Source: an uncultured Mycoplasmatota bacterium (GTDB taxonomy: Bacteria; Bacillota_I; Bacilli_A; RF39; UBA660). From it: a DNA stretch of 50,400 nt. Numbering within the stretch: position 1 is the stretch's first letter; each line of letters opens with the position of its first letter. The position numbers were made by a program, and so were the translations under genes. The notes beneath the pieces are model-generated. The model searched no databases. It saw only the letters and a list, made by a program, of their open reading frames with translations, and was not told the DNA's origin. Positions 32,834 to 40,398 of the stretch are shown here, piece by piece. The stretch lies in NCBI GenBank assembly GCA_900546055.1, contig URBG01000009.1:1-50400 (forward strand), written 5' to 3'.

Positions 32834-34617
32834 TGGATATAAAAACACAAATTGCTCCAAAAGGGTTAGAATTTAAGCCTAGTGAATTTATTGTATCAGA
32901 TAAATATGCGACAATTCTAACCGCCATTTCTTATCCTAAATATGTTTCCCCAGGATTTTTAGCAAATTTAACTAGTATGTCAGGAATTAAAATGGTTATT
33001 AAACATATTCCAATGCCTTTTGATGTTATCAATAAAATGATAAATAAAGAAATTGCTGATTTAAAATCAAAGTATCAAGAAGAAAATGATGTTACAATTC
33101 AAGAAAGATTAAGACAGGATTATGAATCTTTAGAAATTTTTATTAAGCAATTAGCTGCTAGTCAAGCAAGAATTTGGGATTTTCAATTACATATTATGAT
33201 TACTGCAGATTCACAGGATGAATTAACCTCAAAAAAATTACAAGTAAAAAGTTATTTAGAAGCAATGGATATGCGTGCTATTCCTCTTCGATTCGAACAG
33301 GAAAAAGTATTAAAATCAATGTTACCTATTTTTTCAAAACAAGATATTGAAGATAGAATTGGTACACCGATACCATCACCAACTATTGCTGCTATGTATC
33401 CATTTATTTTCGATAGCATAAAAGATCCAGGTTTATCAACTTTATTGGGCGTCGATTTCTCTGGTGGAGTAGTTCTCTTTAACCAATTTTTATATCAAAA
33501 ACAAAAAGAACATAACCGTAACAATGCTAATATGATCATTCTAGGTACATCTGGTTCAGGTAAATCAACTGCCGCTAAAGTAATGGTTAGAACACACATT
33601 AGAAATGACAACCAAATTGTTATTATTGACCCAGAGGGCGAATTTGAAGATATGGCTAGGCTTTATGGCGGAGATTATATCGAATTAGGTAAAGGTGGAG
33701 AATTCGGTATGATTAACCCATTAGAGGTTATTGTTGATGCCGATGAAGAAGAATTAAGACAAGGTATGGGCTATGCTGTTCTAACAAGAACACTTCAAAC
33801 AATTAAGGCTTTTATGAAATATTATGATCCATCTATCACTGAAGATGTATTAAATATCTTTAGTGAAATGGTTCAAGAAACTTATCGCCGTTTTGGCATA
33901 GATTTTGATACTGACTTTACTAAATTTTCATCTGCTGATTACCCAACCTTCAAAGATGTTTATGCAACTGTTAGAGGCAAGATCACAGCAATGCCAGATC
34001 AAAATAAAGAACGTGATATGTTAGAACAATTAGAATTAAAATTAAGACCAATTGTTAAAGAACTAAGATATTATTTTGATGGAACAACAACTATTTCACC
34101 AAAAAGCAATTTTATCATCTTTAACATTAAAGAATTAATGAATGCTGATACAAATATCAGAAATGCTTTATTCTTTAATACTTTAAAATATTCATGGAGT
34201 TTAACATTAAATCCTGCAGTAAATACAGTATTGATGGTTGATGAAGCTCACGTGTTATTATCTGGTAATAATACTTTAGGCGCTGATTTCTTAGCCCAAG
34301 TTCAAAGACGTGCTAGAAAATATAATACAGGTACTATTATCATTACTCAACAACCAACTGACTTTAGTGATAGAACTGTTATTACTCAAGGAAAAGCTAT
34401 TTTCGATAATGCATCTTATTATCTTGTCATGGGATTAAAAAAGCAAGCTGTTGAAGACTTAGCTAAACTAATAGATTTAAATGATAATGAAAAAGAAAAT
34501 ATTAAAGGTTTTAACCAAGGAGAGGCATTATTCGTTTGTGGAAGCAAAAGAATGCGTATAAATGTCGTTGTTACTGAGCAAGAATTAGATTCCTTCGGAA
34601 GTGGAGGCGGACTATAA
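32833..34617 (+). CDS. virB4: VirB4 ATPase domain of the type IV secretion system
   Basis: The 594-residue protein contains the middle and C-terminal parts of VirB4, the ATPase that powers assembly and transport. The Walker A motif GTSGSGKST spans residues 238-246 (Lys244), I-V-I-I-D-P-E-G-E-F follows, and Walker B is L-M-V-D-E-A-H (Asp470, Glu471). The R-R-A-R-K-Y and T-Q-Q-P-T-D-F motifs complete the RecA-like core. The N-terminal part belongs to the linker between the two VirB4 domains. It is coupled to the separate N-terminal gene. Its presence with VirD4 identifies the locus as a type IV secretion system. Confidence 0.93.
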   Translation: MDIKTQIAPKGLEFKPSEFIVSDKYATILTAISYPKYVSPGFLANLTSMSGIKMVIKHIPMPFDVINKMINKEIADLKSKYQEENDVTIQERLRQDYESLEIFIKQLAASQARIWDFQLHIMITADSQDELTSKKLQVKSYLEAMDMRAIPLRFEQEKVLKSMLPIFSKQDIEDRIGTPIPSPTIAAMYPFIFDSIKDPGLSTLLGVDFSGGVVLFNQFLYQKQKEHNRNNANMIILGTSGSGKSTAAKVMVRTHIRNDNQIVIIDPEGEFEDMARLYGGDYIELGKGGEFGMINPLEVIVDADEEELRQGMGYAVLTRTLQTIKAFMKYYDPSITEDVLNIFSEMVQETYRRFGIDFDTDFTKFSSADYPTFKDVYATVRGKITAMPDQNKERDMLEQLELKLRPIVKELRYYFDGTTTISPKSNFIIFNIKELMNADTNIRNALFFNTLKYSWSLTLNPAVNTVLMVDEAHVLLSGNNTLGADFLAQVQRRARKYNTGTIIITQQPTDFSDRTVITQGKAIFDNASYYLVMGLKKQAVEDLAKLIDLNDNEKENIKGFNQGEALFVCGSKRMRINVVVTEQELDSFGSGGGL

Positions 34618-34637
34618 TATAGGACGGTGGTGATTAG

Positions 34638-35441
34638 ATGATTGGGAAAATGAGATCTATAGCAAAAAAAATAGGCGCCGCTAATAAACTAGCTAAAGCC
34701 TTTAATGAAACAAATGAACAGAAAACAGGTTTATTAAGCAAAAAAACTATGATGTATTTAATACCCTGTGTTTGTCTTTTTTTCCTTATTACAGTAGTGC
34801 CATTATTTTTCCTTTCATCTATATCATCGACAAGTATAATGCAAGGTGTAGATCCTGCTTATGCAAGCGAAACATCATCAGGAGGTGGCAATTCAAAAAC
34901 ACCGGAAAACTGGGATGAATTATATTATAATCAATATGATGAACCTTGGGGAAGTGTTATTTATGATGCCGCTGGACATACAATTGCAGAGGCAGGTTGT
35001 GGACTATGCTCAATAACCCACGTTATAGATTTATTGTCAGGTACTAACTATAGACCAGATGAAATCAGTGATCAATTAAGAGAATACTATAATGGTAATG
35101 TAGCTGTTTATGCACCAGGCGGTTCAGTTGTTTCCAAACTGGCTGAGTTTGCTACAGGTAAATATGGTTTTAAAGCGACGACATATTATAACATTGACGA
35201 AGCTTTAGCCGACATGAGTCAAGGAAATAAAGTTATGATTTTATCTGACAATGGTAAAGCTGACTTTATTAAAGCTGATGGCGGTACATATAAAGCCAAT
35301 CATGTAATTATGTGTTATAAAACTGATGGAGAAAATTGTTGGGTAAAGGATTCTGGAACAGATAATGCTAACTCAATCAAGTATACTAAAGCACAAATAT
35401 CTCAGATAAACTTTGCAGGGTTTACCGTAATTGGTAAATAA
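34638..35441 (+). CDS. Membrane-anchored C39-like cysteine peptidase
   Basis: The 267-residue protein has a cytoplasmic basic start, one membrane helix (about 38-62), a Ser/Gly-rich linker and an external papain-like domain. Catalytic candidates are Cys121 in A-G-C-G-L-C-S, His222 in A-N-H-V-I-M-C-Y and Asp238 in W-V-K-D-S-G, the order and spacing of peptidase C39-like (C39_2) domains. It sits between VirB4 and a possible VirB8-like gene. In Gram-positive transfer systems this position is usually filled by a cell-wall hydrolase, so it may act on peptidoglycan crosslinks or on a secreted substrate. Confidence 0.75.
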   Translation: MIGKMRSIAKKIGAANKLAKAFNETNEQKTGLLSKKTMMYLIPCVCLFFLITVVPLFFLSSISSTSIMQGVDPAYASETSSGGGNSKTPENWDELYYNQYDEPWGSVIYDAAGHTIAEAGCGLCSITHVIDLLSGTNYRPDEISDQLREYYNGNVAVYAPGGSVVSKLAEFATGKYGFKATTYYNIDEALADMSQGNKVMILSDNGKADFIKADGGTYKANHVIMCYKTDGENCWVKDSGTDNANSIKYTKAQISQINFAGFTVIGK

Positions 35442-35461
35442 TTTTAGAAAGATGTGATATT

Positions 35462-36040
35462 ATGGCAAATAAAAAACAAGGACTAATAGTATTTTTTTGT
35501 ATAATTATCTTTTTTGCGATTGCAATAACTTTAGTGATTTATATAAAAAATACTAAAGATGAAAATGTTAATATACGCCAGCAATATACTCTTTTAGATA
35601 GCGAAAAAGCTAAAAATATAGGAAAAGAATTTATCGAAAAATATTTGAACTTCAGTAATGAAACTTTAAAAAATGGTCAATGGCAAGAACAAATGTATAA
35701 ATTTATAGATAAAAATAATTTTGAGGAAAATAAAGGCAATGAACTCTATGCTAGACTAAATGATAAAGAGTGGCAATTAGAAAGAATCGTTGATAGCAAT
35801 ACTATAAATGAATTAATTTCAATTGACAATGTGTTAATATCGGATAATAATCATTTACTAACTGTTGCAGTTACGGCTAAAGAAAATGGCGGAGATGGGC
35901 CAGACAATGCTTATTACCCTATGATACATACAGTTGAGTCAAAATATTTAATTGAACTTGACAACAACTATAAAATCTATTTTGTCCATCATGAAGCAAA
36001 AAAAATAATTAAAGCTGGCGAAAATTATTATAATCGTTAA
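35462..36040 (+). CDS. Single-pass membrane protein, possible VirB8/TcpC analog
   Basis: The 192-residue protein has an N-terminal membrane helix (about 8-29) and an external alpha/beta domain of about 150 residues. That layout, with an early helix E-F-I-E-K-Y-L-N-F and later strands, resembles the NTF2-like fold of VirB8/TcpC proteins, the usual scaffold of Gram-positive type IV systems. There is no sequence motif that proves it, and no other VirB8 candidate is visible in the locus. The ribosome site is weak (AAGATGTGA). Confidence 0.5.
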   Translation: MANKKQGLIVFFCIIIFFAIAITLVIYIKNTKDENVNIRQQYTLLDSEKAKNIGKEFIEKYLNFSNETLKNGQWQEQMYKFIDKNNFEENKGNELYARLNDKEWQLERIVDSNTINELISIDNVLISDNNHLLTVAVTAKENGGDGPDNAYYPMIHTVESKYLIELDNNYKIYFVHHEAKKIIKAGENYYNR

Positions 36041-36060
36041 AATTTAAGAAGGTGAATGCA

Positions 36061-36720
36061 ATGAAAAAGTTAACACTATTATTAATGTGTATATTTTTAT
36101 TAACTGGTTGTACAGTTAATTATAGTTTAGACATTAATGATAATTCAATAAAAGAAAGTGCATCACTAAAAATTTCAAAAGAAACATTGGGTAGCGAAGG
36201 ACTTGCAATTATAAAAGCGAATAAAGATAAACTTACTAAAGATGGTATACCTTATTATAAAAAGCAAGTTACTGAAGGTTTTAATGATGTAACAATAAAA
36301 TATACTCATAATTATGAAGATCTTGACATTAGCTCTTCAAAATTTTTAAATCAATGTTTTAGAAGTGGAAAATCAACTATAGAAAATGGAGTATTAATTA
36401 TTGAAACTCAGGCCCCATTTCAATGTTATAACAAATATGGTACTGAGAAAATAACCGAGGCAACAATAGTTATAAATACAAAGTTAAATGTTTTAGAAAA
36501 TAATGCAGATGAAGTTAATGGCAATAAATACATATGGAATATAACTGCGGATAATTATTATGAAAAAACAATTCTAATAAAAATGTCAATGCCAAAAGGT
36601 AATGGTTATTTATTAAACGATAATAAAACTATTATTATGGTTGGGATTTCTATAATTGTGATAATTTTTATTGGGATTATTTATATGCTTATTCGTAGCA
36701 AAAAAAATAATAAAATATGA
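36061..36720 (+). CDS. Lipoprotein with C-terminal membrane helix
   Basis: The protein begins with a lipoprotein signal peptide whose lipobox L-L-T-G-C gives a lipidated Cys17. About 165 external residues follow, with V-N-Y-S-L-D-I just after the Cys. A hydrophobic segment at about 190-212 ends in a basic tail, so both ends are held at the membrane. I use the ATG at 36061, six bases after AGAAGGTG, instead of the in-frame GTG at 36052. The N-A-D-E-V-N-G-N-K-Y-I-W segment is shared with the lipoprotein encoded at 38881, so the two are paralogs flanking the hydrolase gene. The function is unknown. Confidence 0.78.
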   Translation: MKKLTLLLMCIFLLTGCTVNYSLDINDNSIKESASLKISKETLGSEGLAIIKANKDKLTKDGIPYYKKQVTEGFNDVTIKYTHNYEDLDISSSKFLNQCFRSGKSTIENGVLIIETQAPFQCYNKYGTEKITEATIVINTKLNVLENNADEVNGNKYIWNITADNYYEKTILIKMSMPKGNGYLLNDNKTIIMVGISIIVIIFIGIIYMLIRSKKNNKI

Positions 36721-36731
36721 GGTGATGTGAA

Positions 36732-38876
36732 GTGCAAAAACAAAAAAAAGTTCTGATATTTATAACGTTTATTTTTGCTGTTTTTATCACTTCATTAGCA
36801 ATGCCCACAAAGACGAAAGCCTTTTGCATTATTTGTAGTAATGAGGATGAGACTTACGAAAAAGAACAACAGTTTGTTGAAAGAATCAAAATAATTAAAA
36901 GTGCATTAGGTGATAGCATTGATGAAATTACATTAGCTGCAACTGTTTTGCATAAAAGAAGTGCGTTAGAAGTAATTGAATCTGAATATGATGAAGATTG
37001 GAATTCAAGTGAAGAAACCGCCTATTGGGGCAATTTAAAAAAAGATAGAGCTACGTATACAAATTCTGAATCAGCCGGTGGCGCTTCAAGAGACGTCTCC
37101 GAAGAAGAAGTAGATTTGTTAAATGCTGCGGCTATAGTTATGGCTGATTCTGCAGGATGGACAGGCTCATATAATGAAGAAAAATATAAAGAAGCTTTAG
37201 CCGGAACACGTTTAATTGGAAATAATGTAGATAAAAGTGATTCTTTTGGGCAAGGCCTTAGTGATTTTAATAACTGGTTATTTTGCGGTGTAGGATTTGG
37301 CGCTGACGCAATATTTTCATTTGGAAATTTTACATTTCAATTAGCTACAGGACAGGACGTAATTCATGAGGCGGAAAGAACAAGCACACGATGGGCTAAT
37401 ATGAAAAAAATTTGTGACAATGGGTATATTGGTGGCGTTTATGAAACTGCTTTAAAATTAGATGATGAAGATCAACGGCAGGCGTACAAAGATAAAATAG
37501 CTCAGGAAATTATTGATTTAGCAAATTATTACAAACAAATTAGAGGAGACATTTCCGCAACAAATAGTGAAGGCGCTGTTTGTTATTATAAAATTAGGGG
37601 AATTGATGAAGAAGTATCTAATGTAAAAGTTCAAACCCTAAGATGCGAATATGGAAATGATAAAGGAAGCGTTGGGGACCCTATAGATGGAGAAGAACCA
37701 GTAGATTTAGATTCTGTTTATATTCCAGGAGTTGTTTATGGCGAAGTAGGCGCCGAATCCAATCCGGAAACTCAAAAAGCTCAAGCCGTATATGCCAGAA
37801 GCTATGGGTTAACCCGTGGTGGAGAAATGAATGGGGCTTACGGTATTGGACTATCAATAAAAAATGGTCAGTGGATTTTAAGCTTAAGAAACTGTACATC
37901 TGATCAAGCATACTGTAACCTTGATAAAGGGTGTGGAACATTATCTGGAGGGACACCCCAAGGAAGTACAAGTGGTGGACCTACATTATATTCAGGTGGA
38001 AAGGGGACAGGTTTATATAAACCAGCTGTAGCTGAAGATGCTCCAATTAGGCAGGCAGTAGCAGAAACTAAAGGTCAAGTTGTAGTTGATGATGAGGGAT
38101 ATGTAAAGTATACACCATTTGCTAGTAATCAACAAAATGAATGGGCTAGTAGAGCTGATTCAGGTACAAAATATCTTGACATAGTTAAATCAACTGCTAA
38201 TGCCGAAGTTAAATCTGATTGCCGTGGCGGTGTAGGTAACTATGACTTTGAATCATATTATCAAGCATCAGCTAATGCTCCGGAAAGTACTAGCGACAAT
38301 ATTAATGATGACTTAGCAAATACGCCATTACAAAACTCAGGAGCGTTTAGCAGTCATATTAAAAGTAAAGTTAATGAAGCCGGTTATGGAACAAGAGAAG
38401 CTGTTGTTGCAGCTGGAGTCGCTTTAGTTGGTGACTTTATTATGTCTACCGACAAAAGACTTCGATATAACCAGGCTAGTTGGTATGGAAACCGTCACCC
38501 AAGACAGAGTTCAGAAGTTGACGGAATCGTAAATGACAACTTTACATTAGATTGTAGTGGCTTTGCATGGTGGGCATTATATAATGGCGGCTTTAAATTG
38601 CCATCATATCCACAAACAGGATCACAAAAAGGCTGGGCTCAAAGTAACGGATATATAAAGTCAGTAGATGCTGGAAAACCAGGTGACTTTCTTATAAGTG
38701 ATGGACATATTGTATTAATTATTGGAACATATGATGGCGGTTATTATACTGCAGAATTCCTAAATTGGGGAAAGGGAGCATTAATAAACAAATATGGTAC
38801 AGGTGGTTTTAGTACAAGTGGATATCAAGTAATTGATATGGATGCATATTATAATAATGCATCTAATAAAAGGTGA
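36732..38876 (+). CDS. SpoIID-NlpC/P60 fusion cell-wall hydrolase
   Basis: A 714-residue exported protein with a signal peptide (cleavage near K-T-K-A-F) and three parts. An N-terminal helical domain covers about 40-310. A SpoIID/LytB-like domain (about 325-500) is marked by V-V-Y-G-E (Glu338), K-A-Q-A-V-Y-A-R-S-Y and A-V-A-E-T-K-G-Q-V-V. The C-terminal NlpC/P60 domain (about 590-700) has Cys608 in L-D-C-S-G-F and His659 in D-G-H-I-V. SpoIID proteins cleave glycan strands and NlpC/P60 enzymes cleave stem peptides, so the fusion could cut both bonds to open the wall for the secretion channel. The start is GTG after AGGTGAT. Confidence 0.85.
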   Translation: MQKQKKVLIFITFIFAVFITSLAMPTKTKAFCIICSNEDETYEKEQQFVERIKIIKSALGDSIDEITLAATVLHKRSALEVIESEYDEDWNSSEETAYWGNLKKDRATYTNSESAGGASRDVSEEEVDLLNAAAIVMADSAGWTGSYNEEKYKEALAGTRLIGNNVDKSDSFGQGLSDFNNWLFCGVGFGADAIFSFGNFTFQLATGQDVIHEAERTSTRWANMKKICDNGYIGGVYETALKLDDEDQRQAYKDKIAQEIIDLANYYKQIRGDISATNSEGAVCYYKIRGIDEEVSNVKVQTLRCEYGNDKGSVGDPIDGEEPVDLDSVYIPGVVYGEVGAESNPETQKAQAVYARSYGLTRGGEMNGAYGIGLSIKNGQWILSLRNCTSDQAYCNLDKGCGTLSGGTPQGSTSGGPTLYSGGKGTGLYKPAVAEDAPIRQAVAETKGQVVVDDEGYVKYTPFASNQQNEWASRADSGTKYLDIVKSTANAEVKSDCRGGVGNYDFESYYQASANAPESTSDNINDDLANTPLQNSGAFSSHIKSKVNEAGYGTREAVVAAGVALVGDFIMSTDKRLRYNQASWYGNRHPRQSSEVDGIVNDNFTLDCSGFAWWALYNGGFKLPSYPQTGSQKGWAQSNGYIKSVDAGKPGDFLISDGHIVLIIGTYDGGYYTAEFLNWGKGALINKYGTGGFSTSGYQVIDMDAYYNNASNKR

Positions 38877-38880
38877 TAAA

Positions 38881-39591
38881 ATGAAGAAAAAAATATTGTT
38901 TCTTGTGATATTTGTATTTTTTGTATCAGGATGTGAGATAAATTATAATTTAGAAATAAAAGATGACAAATATACCGAGAGTGTTTCTGCTACTGCCATA
39001 CCAGAAAAAGAATCAGACGAAGTATCATTGCCAAGTGAATTATTTTATAAATCATATGAAAAAAAGCCTATACCGTTATTTACAGACACCATAATGCAGT
39101 CAGAATCAAATAAAAAAATTGATGGTGTCAAATATTACAATTCAGAAGACTTGAGCAATGGTAATTTAGTGGGAATGAAATATACCGGAGATTTTACATA
39201 TAATGATTTTCAAAAATCCTATATGGTTAATTACGCATATAATCGATTTTTAATAGCCACAGTTGATAATAATACTATTTTATCAACTGGTGAACACTTT
39301 AAACTTTTTGAACAGTTTGAAAATCTTGATAAAGTAAATATTACTATAAAGACAAATCATAAAGTAATAGAAAACAACGCAGATGAAGTTAACGGCGATA
39401 AATATATTTGGCATGTTACAAAAGAAGATGCTAAGGATAAATCGATATATTTAAAAATGAGCAAAGAAGCCAAATCGTCTGGGAATATTATATTATTGAA
39501 ATTTGCTTTGATATTATTAGGAATTATTTTAATTATAGGGGCTATTTTCCTTATAATAAAAGCCAAAGGCAATAAAAATAATAAACTATAA
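38881..39591 (+). CDS. Lipoprotein with C-terminal membrane helix, paralog
   Basis: A lipoprotein signal with lipobox V-S-G-C places the lipidated cysteine at residue 18. The body shares the I-N-Y-N-L-E-I start and the N-A-D-E-V-N-G-D-K-Y-I-W segment with the lipoprotein at 36061, and again ends in a hydrophobic helix (about 203-228) plus a basic tail. The start at 38881 follows AAAGGTGA, which overlaps the stop of the hydrolase gene; an earlier in-frame ATG at 38833 would remove the signal peptide from the terminus and is not used. A terminator follows, ending the main secretion operon. Confidence 0.8.
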   Translation: MKKKILFLVIFVFFVSGCEINYNLEIKDDKYTESVSATAIPEKESDEVSLPSELFYKSYEKKPIPLFTDTIMQSESNKKIDGVKYYNSEDLSNGNLVGMKYTGDFTYNDFQKSYMVNYAYNRFLIATVDNNTILSTGEHFKLFEQFENLDKVNITIKTNHKVIENNADEVNGDKYIWHVTKEDAKDKSIYLKMSKEAKSSGNIILLKFALILLGIILIIGAIFLIIKAKGNKNNKL

Positions 39592-39615
39592 AACACTCGT
39601 AAAAAAGTGTTTTTT
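39591..39615 (+). terminator. Terminator of the main secretion operon
   Basis: AAACACT and AGTGTTT form the stem with an A-rich loop, followed by TTTT and ATG. Confidence 0.8.
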
Positions 39616-39661
39616 ATGTTATAGTAACAACAGGAAATTATTTATATAGGGGTGAAAAATT

Positions 39662-40276
39662 ATGGCAAATATTACAAGAAGAGATTTTTTTAAGGGAATG
39701 GCAGTTTTGGGTGGAAGTATAGTTTTATCTGGTTCACTTATTGGTTGTAAAAAAGAATTAGACGGAGTCCAATTTGGTAATTTAATATATATGGAAGAAC
39801 AAACTGATAGGATATGGCTAATGAAAATGGATTCAGGATACATATATACAGAAGCTTTTGACAGATTTAACGTGTATGATACTGAATATGATAGTCTTTT
39901 AAGTGCTGGACGCCAATATAATAATATGCAATCTATGATAATTGGTAGTGGGAATCCCAAAGAAGACTTATTAGCAATTGACTCTATCTTACAAGAAAGC
40001 AATCAAAATGATGGTGTCAGAAAAGGTATGGTACATGATAAGGATGGGTATCATTTTTTTAAGTACGATTATTATGATGAAGCAAAGTATAAACATAATA
40101 CTTCGACATTTCACTGTGAAGGACAAGAATTAGGCCCAGTTCTTAACACTGACTGTATGCTACTTGGGAGTGATATTCAAATTTTCCTAGATCCAGCTTT
40201 AGCATCATCTTTTGATTTACCTGATCGAACTAATGAAATAAATGCGCTTACTGCACAAACAAAAATGAGCAGATAA
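39662..40276 (+). CDS. Tat-type lipoprotein in the secretion locus
   Basis: The 204-residue protein starts with a twin-arginine motif (T-R-R-D-F-F-K, Arg6-Arg7), a hydrophobic stretch and a lipobox L-I-G-C with Cys29. It would be exported folded by the Tat pathway and lipidated, which is uncommon in small low-GC fermenters. No redox cofactor motif is visible; two later cysteines (near 149 and 163) could matter. It stands as its own transcription unit between the main secretion operon and the VirD4 gene, with an AGGGGTGA ribosome site and its own terminator. The function is unknown. Confidence 0.7.
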   Translation: MANITRRDFFKGMAVLGGSIVLSGSLIGCKKELDGVQFGNLIYMEEQTDRIWLMKMDSGYIYTEAFDRFNVYDTEYDSLLSAGRQYNNMQSMIIGSGNPKEDLLAIDSILQESNQNDGVRKGMVHDKDGYHFFKYDYYDEAKYKHNTSTFHCEGQELGPVLNTDCMLLGSDIQIFLDPALASSFDLPDRTNEINALTAQTKMSR

Positions 40277-40283
40277 TCCCCAA

Positions 40284-40310
40284 AGTAATATGTTAAATAT
40301 TACTTTTTTA
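40284..40310 (+). terminator. Terminator
   Basis: AGTAATAT and ATATTACT pair around a short loop, followed by TTTTTT. Confidence 0.8.
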
Positions 40311-40338
40311 TGGTATAATTGTAGTGTACTTAAATCAC

Positions 40339-40367
40339 TTGAAATTTAAGATAAAATAGTATATACT
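40339..40367 (+). promoter_or_regulatory. Promoter of virD4
   Basis: TTGAAA (40339-40344), a 17-base spacer and TATACT (40362-40367), 31 bases before the coupling-protein start. A second element, TGGTATAAT at 40311-40319, could give a longer leader. Confidence 0.7.
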
Positions 40368-40398
40368 AACTAACAAAAAACATTAGGGAGGCTCTCGT

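Noticed and set aside
38833..38880. Earlier ATG start for the second lipoprotein
   Set aside because: It would place a hydrophilic leader before the signal peptide and lies in the 3' end of the hydrolase gene; the ATG at 38881 has a good ribosome site and a direct lipobox signal.
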